43,030 nucleotides of DNA from Cognatundibacterium jejuense (lineage in GTDB: Bacteria; Pseudomonadota; Gammaproteobacteria; Burkholderiales; Burkholderiaceae_D). The position numbers and the translations under genes are program-made. Under the pieces are notes generated by a model. It was not told the origin of the DNA, made no database searches, and saw only the letters and a list, made by a program, of their open reading frames with translations. The stretch is from positions 1-43,030 of the forward strand of contig NZ_JACOFV010000022.1 in assembly GCF_014284255.1 (NCBI RefSeq), read 5' to 3'. Below are positions 8,616 to 15,773 of the stretch, piece after piece (position 1 is the first letter of the stretch; every line of letters begins with the position of its first letter).

Positions 8616-9937
8616 TGCAAACCTATTTTCAACAATTAACACACACTCTGCGACAACATATCTCGGATTCCGAACGTTTTACTTGCTGGTTGTCAGCAGA
8701 AAAAACCGATTTCGTCCGTTTTAATCGTAGTGTCATCCGTCAACCCGGTCATGTCGTGCAAATCGTTATGCGCCTGCAACTGCTGCAAGGACAAACGCAT
8801 GTCAGCAGCAGCCTGAATCTCTCTGGTGAAATAGAACAAGATTGCAACAGCTTGAGCGAGACGTTAAACATGCTCCGTGAACAAATCGGTGATCTGCCTG
8901 CAGACCCCCATTTATTGATCGCATCTGACGTCAACAATAGCAGCCACATTCAGTCGTCGTCATTACCGGATGCGGAGCAAATGGTGGCTGATATTCTGGA
9001 GGCCTCAACAGGCCTTGATATGGTTGGGATTTTGACGACCGGCACGCAATACCGCGGCTTTGCTAATTCCTATGGACAACAAAATTGGTTTGAAAGCAGA
9101 AACGTCAATTTCGACTGGAGCCTGTTTCATGCTGGCGACAAGGCTGTCAAATCGAACTATGCAGGCTTTAGCTGGGACAAAAGCCAATTTCAACAAAAAT
9201 TTGACGAAGCAAAGCAGCAATTAGCGTTACTGGCGTTACCAGCCATCAGCATTCCCCCTGGTAGTTATCGCGCCTATCTGACACCGACGGCTCTCAATGA
9301 ATTATTGATGATGCTGAACTGGGGTGGTTTGTCAGAAAAGTCACTGCGCACCCACCAAAGCTGCCTGCGCCGCTTACAAGCGGGTGAAGTCAGCCTGCAT
9401 CCGGATGTGCATCTCAGTGAAGATAGTCTGGCAGGCCTGGAACCCGTGTTTCAGGCGCAAGGTTTTATTAAACCGGAGCAAATTAAGCTGATCGACGCGG
9501 GCAAATTAGTTGGCAGCATGATTTCGCCGCGCAGTGCAAAAGAATATGGAGTACAAAGCAATGGCGCAGATGGCGCTGAGTCAGCCAAGTCTTTGCGTAT
9601 GCAGGCTGGCAACTTAGCCATGAAGGATGCATTGAAGCAACTTGGCACTGGTATTTACATTAGCAATCTCTGGTATCTGAATTTTTCTGATCGCGCCAAT
9701 TGTCGGATTACCGGAATGACGCGCTTTGCCAGCTTCTGGGTGGAGAATGGCGAGATCAAGGCACCGCTGAATGTGATGCGTTTTGATGAATCCCTATTCC
9801 GCATGTTAGGCGAAGATCTGCTCGCATTAACGAAAGAAACAGAAACGATCATGGATGATCGCTCGTATGGCGAACGCCACACCGGCGGCGCAATTTTACC
9901 GGGGGCTTTACTAAAATCGATGCGCTTTGTCCTTTGA
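8615..9937 (+). CDS. TldE/PmbA-like partner protein
   Basis: A 440-residue TldE/PmbA-family protein without the HEXXXH motif, as expected for the non-catalytic half of the heterodimer. The start ATG at 8615 overlaps the TldD stop codon by one base (TGATG). A GGAGG element lies at about 8600-8604, so the two subunits are translationally coupled. The C-terminal part keeps family features (YISNLWYLNFSDRANCRITGMTRFASFWVENGEI and the ending GGAILPGALLKSMRFVL). An upstream in-frame ATG at 8573 would lie inside tldD and has no good ribosome site, so I reject it. Position directly after a peptide importer suggests that the pair acts on imported peptides. Confidence 0.85.
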   Translation: MQTYFQQLTHTLRQHISDSERFTCWLSAEKTDFVRFNRSVIRQPGHVVQIVMRLQLLQGQTHVSSSLNLSGEIEQDCNSLSETLNMLREQIGDLPADPHLLIASDVNNSSHIQSSSLPDAEQMVADILEASTGLDMVGILTTGTQYRGFANSYGQQNWFESRNVNFDWSLFHAGDKAVKSNYAGFSWDKSQFQQKFDEAKQQLALLALPAISIPPGSYRAYLTPTALNELLMMLNWGGLSEKSLRTHQSCLRRLQAGEVSLHPDVHLSEDSLAGLEPVFQAQGFIKPEQIKLIDAGKLVGSMISPRSAKEYGVQSNGADGAESAKSLRMQAGNLAMKDALKQLGTGIYISNLWYLNFSDRANCRITGMTRFASFWVENGEIKAPLNVMRFDESLFRMLGEDLLALTKETETIMDDRSYGERHTGGAILPGALLKSMRFVL

Positions 9938-9967
9938 TAAAAAAACGGACAGTCGTACGTTTTTTAT
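9937..9967 (+). terminator. Probable rho-independent terminator after the tldD/tldE pair
   Basis: Starting within the TldE stop codon, the arm ATAAAAAAACG (9937-9947) pairs with CGTTTTTTAT (9958-9967) around a ten-base loop. The stem is A/T-rich and only its inner end is G/C, so termination may be inefficient. Confidence 0.5.
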
Positions 9968-10490
9968 GATGAAAAACACTGATGGGCCTGAGCGCATGAA
10001 ATTGGTTAGCCAAGCTTGTTAAATAGAAACTCTTTGTTTCAAAGTCATGAACTTAGTATTTGCCCGATTTGCGCTTAACAACTACAATTCCGACCTATTG
10101 TCGTGAAACGGCTTGTCCGGACGCAACAAATTCTCGATATTCGGGTACATAAATAGATGTACTAGTGCAGCTAATGCAGCAAAATCGGCCAAAGCAGCTA
10201 AAACGTTTGTCGAGTATTCTGAGAATAAAAGAAATAAGGTTTAGCTGGCAAAGTGTCGCTGGCAAAATGAATCCTGAAAAATTAGTTAGGTCTTACGCAA
10301 ATCTAGCGTGCTTGCATGTGAAGTAGATGTGCGCGAGACCTATGAGTAAAGCTTGGATTGCGCTGCCATCGTCTTTAAAAGATGGGTAGGTAAAAACTAA
10401 GCAAAAACCACAGCGTAGGATTGGCGCAGGTTTGCAAGGCAATTTGCCCTGCAAACCTTACCAGTATTACGATAAATACCTGGAGTTAAC
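9968..10490. other. Long leader/intergenic region upstream of fabI
   Basis: About 520 bases without a plausible gene. It contains an inverted pair TAGGTCT (10287-10293) with AGACCTA (10336-10342) around 42 bases that themselves look foldable, and a 31-bp imperfect palindrome (10428-10458) close to fabI. The region could be a long structured 5' leader or hold a small RNA. No promoter could be fixed. Confidence 0.55.
10428..10458. promoter_or_regulatory. 31-bp imperfect palindrome just upstream of fabI
   Basis: AGGTTTGCA (10428-10436) and TGCAAACCT (10450-10458) are perfect inverse copies. The bases between continue as GGCAA/TTGCC after one mismatch, so almost the whole 31 bp is self-complementary. 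No T-run follows, so it is not a terminator. It ends 32 bases before the fabI start codon and is either an operator or a strong hairpin in the leader that could affect translation. Confidence 0.5.
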
Positions 10491-11285
10491 ATGGCATTTC
10501 TGCAAGGCAAAAAAATTCTGATCACTGGTTTGCTGTCCAACCGTTCTATCGCTTACGGCATCGCGCAAGCATGCAAACGCGAAGGCGCTGAACTTGCATT
10601 CACTTATGTTGGTGAACGCTTCAAAGACCGAATCACCGATTTCGCTGCAGAATTTGACAGCAAACTGGTTTTCGACTGCGACGTCGCCAGCGATGAACAA
10701 ATCGAAGCCGTATTCAAAGACCTCGGCCAACACTGGGATCAATTGGATGGTCTGGTGCACGCTATCGGCTTCGCACCGCGCGAAGCGATTGCTGGTGAGT
10801 TCCTCGACGGTTTCTCCCGTGAAGCATTCCGTATCGCTCACGACATCTCGGCTTACAGCTTCCCAGCAATGGCGAAAGCAGCATTGCCAATGTTGCGTGA
10901 AGATTCCGCGTTGCTGACTTTGTCTTATCTGGGTGCAATCCGCGCTATCCCGCATTACAACACCATGGGTCTGGCGAAAGCATCGCTGGAAGCATCGGTC
11001 CGTTACCTGGCAGAAAACCTCGGCAAAAAAGGCATTCGCGTCAACGGCATCTCTGCTGGCCCGATCAAGACCCTGGCTGCCAGCGGCATTAAAGATTTCG
11101 GTAAATTATTGGGTTTCGTGGCAGAACATGCACCACTGCGCCGTAACGTAACAATTGAAGATGTCGGCAATACTGCAGCTTTCTTGTTGTCTAATCTGGC
11201 TAACGGTATCACTGGCGAAATCACTTATGTTGATGGCGGCTTCTCCCACGTGATGGGCTTGAATGCGGAATCGTACAGCCAATAA
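10491..11285 (+). CDS. fabI: Enoyl-[acyl-carrier-protein] reductase (NADH), FabI
   Basis: A 264-residue short-chain dehydrogenase-type enzyme that carries out the last reduction in each round of fatty acid elongation (type II system). The start [25 protein letters not shown] is the FabI nucleotide-binding region with its modified glycine motif. The catalytic Tyr-(x)6-Lys is visible as YNTMGLAK with Tyr156 and Lys163. The [18 protein letters not shown] ending is typical. GGAG stands just before the ATG. The gene is monocistronic: a long leader precedes it and a strong terminator follows. Length and motifs are normal. Confidence 0.96.
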   Translation: MAFLQGKKILITGLLSNRSIAYGIAQACKREGAELAFTYVGERFKDRITDFAAEFDSKLVFDCDVASDEQIEAVFKDLGQHWDQLDGLVHAIGFAPREAIAGEFLDGFSREAFRIAHDISAYSFPAMAKAALPMLREDSALLTLSYLGAIRAIPHYNTMGLAKASLEASVRYLAENLGKKGIRVNGISAGPIKTLAASGIKDFGKLLGFVAEHAPLRRNVTIEDVGNTAAFLLSNLANGITGEITYVDGGFSHVMGLNAESYSQ

Positions 11286-11308
11286 TTTCTGGCTTAAGAT
11301 TTCAAAGT

Positions 11309-11339
11309 AAAAAAGCTGCGAGTGATCGCAGCTTTTTTT
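11309..11339. terminator. Bidirectional rho-independent terminator between fabI and modC
   Basis: GCTGCGA (11315-11321) pairs with TCGCAGC (11326-11332) around GTGA, flanked by an A-run and a T-run. It can end fabI transcripts on the plus strand and the mod operon on the minus strand. Confidence 0.9.
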
Positions 11340-11367
11340 ATTTCCGGCGCCAAGTTATATCTACGTC

Positions 11368-12258
11368 TCAGGAAAAAATCATAGGGCTAAACGCCTTCGC
11401 TTCAATCGCAATCGTATCTCCAACACGTAAGTTCTCTACTTCATCCTGCGCAGCGATGATTTCCACAATATTTTGCCCGACTAACAGAGATAAAATAAAC
11501 ACCACATCTTCTTTACGTATCGCCAACACCTGCGCTTGCAGTTGCAATTGACCTTGCAATTGCTGTTGCAAAAATACGGCGGATGGCGAGCCAGAACGAA
11601 TCACTGCGCCAACTTCAATCACAAACACCTGCTGTGATAATTTAAACACCTCAGCAATATCGTGACTGACCATGACCGTGGTCAGTCCAAACTCACGGTG
11701 CAAGGCGAGCAACTCATCCTGCAACTGCACGCGCAAGCTCACATCTAAAGCAGACAAAGGCTCGTCGAGTAAGAGCAATGGTGATTTACCATCAATCGCA
11801 CCGCTCAACACTCTTGCCAATGCACGCGCCAGCGCTACACGCTGCTTTTGTCCACCAGACAGATTCGCCGGTAAGCGATCTTGAAGCACAGACAAGCCAC
11901 TCAATTCTAATAATCGAGCCAATTGATGTTTCTGTGACTTAGTCAGTGCATAGGCAACATTCTCAGCGACTGTCAGGTTCGGGAATAAAGCATAGTCTTG
12001 AAACACCAACCCCAGCGAACGCTGTTGCGGTGGCAATGCGATCCTCTTATCGCTATCAAACCAGACCTCACCAGCGACTTCGATAACACCGCTATCAGGA
12101 TGGTCAAGACCAGCCAACATGCGCAATAGCGTGCTTTTACCCGCACCTGAAGGACCAAACAACGTGACGAATGCATTGCGCTCAATATGCATCTGCACGT
12201 TTAATTGCAAGCCACCTGTAGCACTAGCGAGATGTTTGCGACATTCAATTCTGATCAT
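11368..12258 (-). CDS. modC: Molybdate ABC transporter ATP-binding protein ModC
   Basis: A 296-residue ATPase that powers molybdate import. Seen: Walker A GPSGAGKST (about 34-42), Q-loop VFQDYALFPNLTVAENV, signature LSGGQKQRVALARAL, Walker B LLLLDEPLSALD and the switch His in VSHDIAEV. An insertion of a few residues (LSGAIDGKSP) sits between signature and Walker B. The last ~60 residues are only a short TOBE-like end, so the protein is smaller than the 350-residue E. coli ModC, which carries two mop-like units; the separate Mop protein of this operon may make up for that. Its ATG overlaps the modB stop codon by four bases. Last gene of the operon. Confidence 0.9.
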   Translation of the reverse strand: MIRIECRKHLASATGGLQLNVQMHIERNAFVTLFGPSGAGKSTLLRMLAGLDHPDSGVIEVAGEVWFDSDKRIALPPQQRSLGLVFQDYALFPNLTVAENVAYALTKSQKHQLARLLELSGLSVLQDRLPANLSGGQKQRVALARALARVLSGAIDGKSPLLLLDEPLSALDVSLRVQLQDELLALHREFGLTTVMVSHDIAEVFKLSQQVFVIEVGAVIRSGSPSAVFLQQQLQGQLQLQAQVLAIRKEDVVFILSLLVGQNIVEIIAAQDEVENLRVGDTIAIEAKAFSPMIFS

Positions 12259-12950
12259 AAGCGCACCGCCCCTGCCCGCAGCAGATGAGCATGACGACGA
12301 TTAATCAAATACACGATTAACAGCACGCTAAAACTGAGCACAAACAAAACGGCCGCGTACAAATGTGCCGCCGGATAATTGAGGCTTTCAACTTCGTCAT
12401 AAATCGCAATCGACGCCACTTTGCTAACGCCAGGAATATTCCCACCTATCATCAATACCACGCCAAATTCACCTATCGTGTGGGCAAAACTTAAAACGAT
12501 GCCGGTCAAGATCGCAGGTTTAATATTTGGCAGCAAAATATGCCGCAAACTATACCAATTGGACTTGCCAAGAGTACGTGATGCCTCGAGCAAATTTGGC
12601 GGTAAATTTTGCAACCCTGCCTGAATAGGGTGCACCATAAATGGCAAACTGAAAATCATCGAACCGATAACTAATCCTGGAAAACTAAATACCAGCTTAA
12701 CGTGCAGATAGTGCTCAAGCCAATGACCAAACGCTTGCTGCGGACTAAACGCCAACAACAAATAAAATCCCAATACAGACGGCGGCAACACCAAAGGCAT
12801 GCTGACCAAGGTTTCCAGTACAGGTTTAAAACGACTTTGTGTGTAGGCAATTTTGTAGGCAAGTGGGATGCCGCAAAGAATCAGCAAACAAGTCGTCCAG
12901 CTCGCTAATTTAAATGTCAGCCACAGTGGTTGCCAATCAAGATCCATCAT
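12255..12950 (-). CDS. modB: Molybdate ABC transporter permease ModB
   Basis: A 231-residue inner-membrane permease with about five hydrophobic segments. The first is LASWTTCLLILCGIPLAYKIAY. The ModB/CysT-type EAA loop is LLEASRTLGKSNWYSLRHILLPNIKPAILTG, about residues 120-150. It forms the channel that takes molybdate from ModA and works with ModC. Four-base ATGA overlaps join it to mop upstream and modC downstream, so the four genes are translationally coupled. Confidence 0.92.
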   Translation of the reverse strand: MMDLDWQPLWLTFKLASWTTCLLILCGIPLAYKIAYTQSRFKPVLETLVSMPLVLPPSVLGFYLLLAFSPQQAFGHWLEHYLHVKLVFSFPGLVIGSMIFSLPFMVHPIQAGLQNLPPNLLEASRTLGKSNWYSLRHILLPNIKPAILTGIVLSFAHTIGEFGVVLMIGGNIPGVSKVASIAIYDEVESLNYPAAHLYAAVLFVLSFSVLLIVYLINRRHAHLLRAGAVRL

Positions 12951-13381
12951 GATGAAATTTCCGTATCAGATAGAGCCTGTATCGTCATTTCGTTCGATTT
13001 CACTAACGCTTCAACTGTATCGCCGTTCGCCAAATTTAAATGCGTCGCAGAACGTGTAGTAATGACGGAACTGATGGTGACATCCTTGAGACCGTGAACG
13101 GCAATGACGACGCGCGTCAAAATCTGGCCTTTTTCTATCGCCAGAATCACGCCCGGTATACGATTGCGCAAACTAATCTGGCCTTGCAAATTTTTAGCCA
13201 ATGCGACTTCCGTTTCTTTAAACAAGACCTTGACTGACTGAGTCAGGCGCCATGTTGCGAGCTGATCTGGATGTCCCAGCAAAGTTGCTGATAAGCGCAA
13301 ACCACCTTCTATGCTCACATCCACCAGCGCCACACTGCCATGTGCTTCAACCCCTGCGATCAACCCTGTCAATTGATTCAT
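12947..13381 (-). CDS. Two-domain molybdenum-pterin/TOBE binding protein (Mop type)
   Basis: A 144-residue soluble protein made of two mop-like (TOBE) units, roughly residues 3-68 and 72-138. Each has the pattern of a small beta-barrel that binds molybdate or tungstate. Such proteins buffer molybdate in the cytoplasm or sense it; the same fold forms the C-terminus of ModC and ModE. There is no DNA-binding N-terminal domain, so it is not a full ModE. It lies between modA and modB with four-base overlaps on both sides, so it is made together with the transporter. The location supports a storage or relay role for freshly imported molybdate, which is inference. Confidence 0.8.
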   Translation of the reverse strand: MNQLTGLIAGVEAHGSVALVDVSIEGGLRLSATLLGHPDQLATWRLTQSVKVLFKETEVALAKNLQGQISLRNRIPGVILAIEKGQILTRVVIAVHGLKDVTISSVITTRSATHLNLANGDTVEALVKSNEMTIQALSDTEISS

Positions 13382-14142
13382 GGCAGCAAATAACCAAAAC
13401 GTTCAAAAATCGCGCGCGCTTTGGCGGAATACAAGAAATCGTAAAACTGCTGTGCTGTTTTAGCGTGATGCTCTTTACCGTAATTTAAGATGACTGCACC
13501 TTGTGCAATCGGCTGGTAAGTTGACTTGGGCACATCGACCCATTTACCTTGCCCCTGCATTTCCGGAGAAAGCACAACAGATTTTGCAGTGAAGCCCACG
13601 TCCACCACGCCGGAATGGATGTACTGATTGGTTTGTGAAATACTTTCACCAAACACCAGTTTAGGTTGCAGACCCTGATCCAGCTTCAAGGCACTTAATA
13701 CTTTCATCGTTTCGCGTCCATAAGGTGCAGCCTTAGGATTGGCCACTGCGATATGTGCAACCTGATTGCTGGTCAGCGCCAATTGCCACTGTGTCAGATC
13801 GATATTTTTTGTCGTCCACAATACCAGAGCGCCATAGGCATAGACTTTTGGTGTGGCAGTGGCGAACCCATCTTTGTATAATTTTTCTGGGAACTCCATG
13901 TCCGCCGATAAAAACACATCAAATGGGGCGCCATTACTAATCTGAGCGACAAATTTGCCGGATGAATTAAATGTACCAACCAGATCATTACCGGTTTCTT
14001 GCTTAAACGCAGTTTTTAAATCTTCAAACGCATATTGCACATTGGCTGCCACAGCAACAGAGAGGGTTTCAGCCTGCACCACGCCAGTAAGCGCGGAGAA
14101 TGATGCAAACAATGAACCGACGATCAGATTTTTGAATCTCAA
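13378..14142 (-). CDS. modA: Molybdate ABC transporter substrate-binding protein ModA
   Basis: A 254-residue periplasmic binding protein for molybdate (possibly tungstate). The mature part starts near AETLSVAVAANVQYAFEDLKTAFKQETGNDLVGTFNSSGKFVAQISNGAPFDVFLSADMEFP, the standard ModA opening with Ser residues of the oxyanion site. I choose a TTG start at 14142: the better ribosome site GGAGG lies right before it. The ATG at 14154 contains that GGAGG in its second and third codons and has no good site of its own. From the TTG the signal peptide reads MRFKNLIVGSLFASFSALTGVVQA. First gene of the mod operon; its stop overlaps mop by four bases. Confidence 0.92.
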   Translation of the reverse strand: MRFKNLIVGSLFASFSALTGVVQAETLSVAVAANVQYAFEDLKTAFKQETGNDLVGTFNSSGKFVAQISNGAPFDVFLSADMEFPEKLYKDGFATATPKVYAYGALVLWTTKNIDLTQWQLALTSNQVAHIAVANPKAAPYGRETMKVLSALKLDQGLQPKLVFGESISQTNQYIHSGVVDVGFTAKSVVLSPEMQGQGKWVDVPKSTYQPIAQGAVILNYGKEHHAKTAQQFYDFLYSAKARAIFERFGYLLP

Positions 14143-14162
14143 ATTTGCCTCCATAGATTACA

Positions 14163-14176
14163 CTGTCGGACGACAG
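14163..14176. promoter_or_regulatory. Palindrome between divergent modA and the GH8 gene
   Basis: CTGTCG (14163-14168) and CGACAG (14171-14176) are perfect inverse copies separated by GA. The site lies 20 bases before the modA start and could be an operator or a leader hairpin. It does not resemble the known E. coli ModE box (TATA-rich half sites). Confidence 0.4.
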
Positions 14177-14252
14177 CAAAAACACTTGTAGTTTATCGGT
14201 ATTTGATATGTCAGGCATCGTATCAGGCTCACTTGCTTTACTCAACGAAACT

Positions 14253-15446
14253 ATGAAACCACCAAAGTACTTTTTACGACACTCATTGCGCCAGCAATGG
14301 AAAAAAGCGCTCATTGCCGTCTCTGCCGGACTCGTCAGCCTTTTCACTTCACAATCAGTAATAGCCAGCGCCACTTGCTCAGGCACATGGCCAGAATGGG
14401 AGCAATTCAAACGTACTTTTATCACCGCCGATGGTCGTGTAGTTGATCATAGCGGTAGCATCAAACCCACAGTGTCTGAAGGCCAGGCTTACGCGATGTT
14501 TTTTGCCCTTGCGGCTAACGACAAGGCTAGCTTCCAATCACTCCTGACATGGACCGAAAATAATCTTGCCAGTGGCGACCTGACGGCCCATTTACCAGCG
14601 TGGCAATGGGGACAAAGGCCAGACAATACTTGGGGTGTGGTCGACAATAACTCAGCATCTGACGCCGATTTGTGGATCGCCTATGCACTCGGGATTGCGG
14701 GTGAAGTCTGGAAAGATAAACGGTACACGGCCCTTTCAACACTGCTTGCGCAGCGCATACTCAGTGAAGAAACCGCAGAACTGCCTCAACTTGGGCTAAC
14801 GCTCCTACCCGCTCCCAAGGGTTTTGCATTAGCGAATAATCAGTGGAAGCTCAATCCCAGCTATACCCCACTGCAACTACTGCGTTGGTTTGAGCACAGC
14901 GACAAAGATCCGCGCTGGAAAAAATTAATTTCCTCGTCACTCAAAATTATTCTGGGCGCTTCGCCCAAGGGATATAGTGCCGACTGGATACTGTTCAATC
15001 CAGAACAAGGTTTTACGGTGGATAGCCAGGGCGCAGAAAAAGGTTACGGTGGCTACAATGCGATCCGTGTTTATTTGTGGGCTGGCATGATGGCCGATAA
15101 AGATAGCGATCGGCCTATTTTGCTTAAAACCCTGCAACCCATGGCGAACTTAACCGAGAGCAAAGGCTACCCGCCAGAATTTGTTGATATCCAGACTGGC
15201 GACGTTAAAAGCGTAGGAAGTAGCGGTTTTTCTGCTGCCTTACTGCCTTTTTTGCATGCCAGCAAAAATACCAAAACATTGCAACAACAGCAATTGCGTC
15301 TGCAAGCATTACCTATCAAGCCCGATCTCTATTACGACCAGGTACTGGCCTTATTCGCCCAGGGTTGGTTAGATCAGCGTTTCCGCTTCCGCGCGAATGG
15401 TTATGCGGAACTGGACTGGCAAGGAGTATGCAAGCCAAAAAGCTAG
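14253..15446 (+). CDS. Periplasmic endoglucanase, glycoside hydrolase family 8 (BcsZ-like)
   Basis: A 397-residue secreted cellulase-like protein. BcsZ cleaves nascent cellulose in the periplasm and normally sits in a bcs cellulose synthesis operon. The N-terminus has a signal peptide (basic stretch, then ALIAVSAGLVSLFTSQSVIASA). The general acid is visible as Glu76 in SEGQAYAMF. Also seen are WGQRPDNTWGVVDNNSASDADLWIAYAL and GFSAALLPFL, all BcsZ features. At the position of the catalytic base (YDAIRVY in E. coli BcsZ) this protein has YNAIRVY (Asn269, codon AAT at 15057-15059). An in-frame ATG at 14208 would add 15 residues; I prefer 14253 for the signal peptide, although neither start has a good ribosome site. 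No bcsA or other cellulose gene is in the window. Confidence 0.88.
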   Translation: MKPPKYFLRHSLRQQWKKALIAVSAGLVSLFTSQSVIASATCSGTWPEWEQFKRTFITADGRVVDHSGSIKPTVSEGQAYAMFFALAANDKASFQSLLTWTENNLASGDLTAHLPAWQWGQRPDNTWGVVDNNSASDADLWIAYALGIAGEVWKDKRYTALSTLLAQRILSEETAELPQLGLTLLPAPKGFALANNQWKLNPSYTPLQLLRWFEHSDKDPRWKKLISSSLKIILGASPKGYSADWILFNPEQGFTVDSQGAEKGYGGYNAIRVYLWAGMMADKDSDRPILLKTLQPMANLTESKGYPPEFVDIQTGDVKSVGSSGFSAALLPFLHASKNTKTLQQQQLRLQALPIKPDLYYDQVLALFAQGWLDQRFRFRANGYAELDWQGVCKPKS

Positions 15447-15773
15447 TGTAACCAGCATAATCAACATGTTAGGCGCAAAAACTTCTGCGATATTCTTCAA
15501 AATCATGTATCATTCTGTTTTTGCACCGCAATAAATCGCAGCAAAAGAACTGTAGCATCGCAAGCCTATGCTCATCCATCTGGATAGAGCATGTAAAAGC
15601 CCTCCCGCCCAGCATGTCTAGTTTCACCAAAGACATCATCCCGGCGCAAAGCTTTTGTGCCGAAATCTCATTGTCGTCCGTAGTTGGATTTTCTGTGTTC
15701 ATTTCGTTTGGTTGGCGCTGCATTTTTGCGCGCGTTACGTTTGCATCGCGCTAAATTTTTACGAAAGAATTCC
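15447..15773. other. Intergenic region and leader upstream of the RNA helicase gene
   Basis: About 330 bases with no supported gene. The frame of the helicase stays open back to an ATG at 15684, but that stretch does not look like the helicase family and has no good ribosome site. No clear terminator follows the GH8 gene. Promoters must lie here, but none could be placed with confidence. Confidence 0.5.

Noticed and set aside
10467..10955. 162-codon open frame antisense to fabI
   Set aside because: Shadow of fabI; no family resemblance.
14143..14207. Molybdenum cofactor riboswitch or ModE box before modA
   Set aside because: The gap is only about 65 bases and contains neither the Moco aptamer nor TATA-rich ModE half sites.
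15684..15773. N-terminal extension of the RNA helicase
   Set aside because: The extension is not helicase-like and the ATG at 15774 has a ribosome site and gives the family start.
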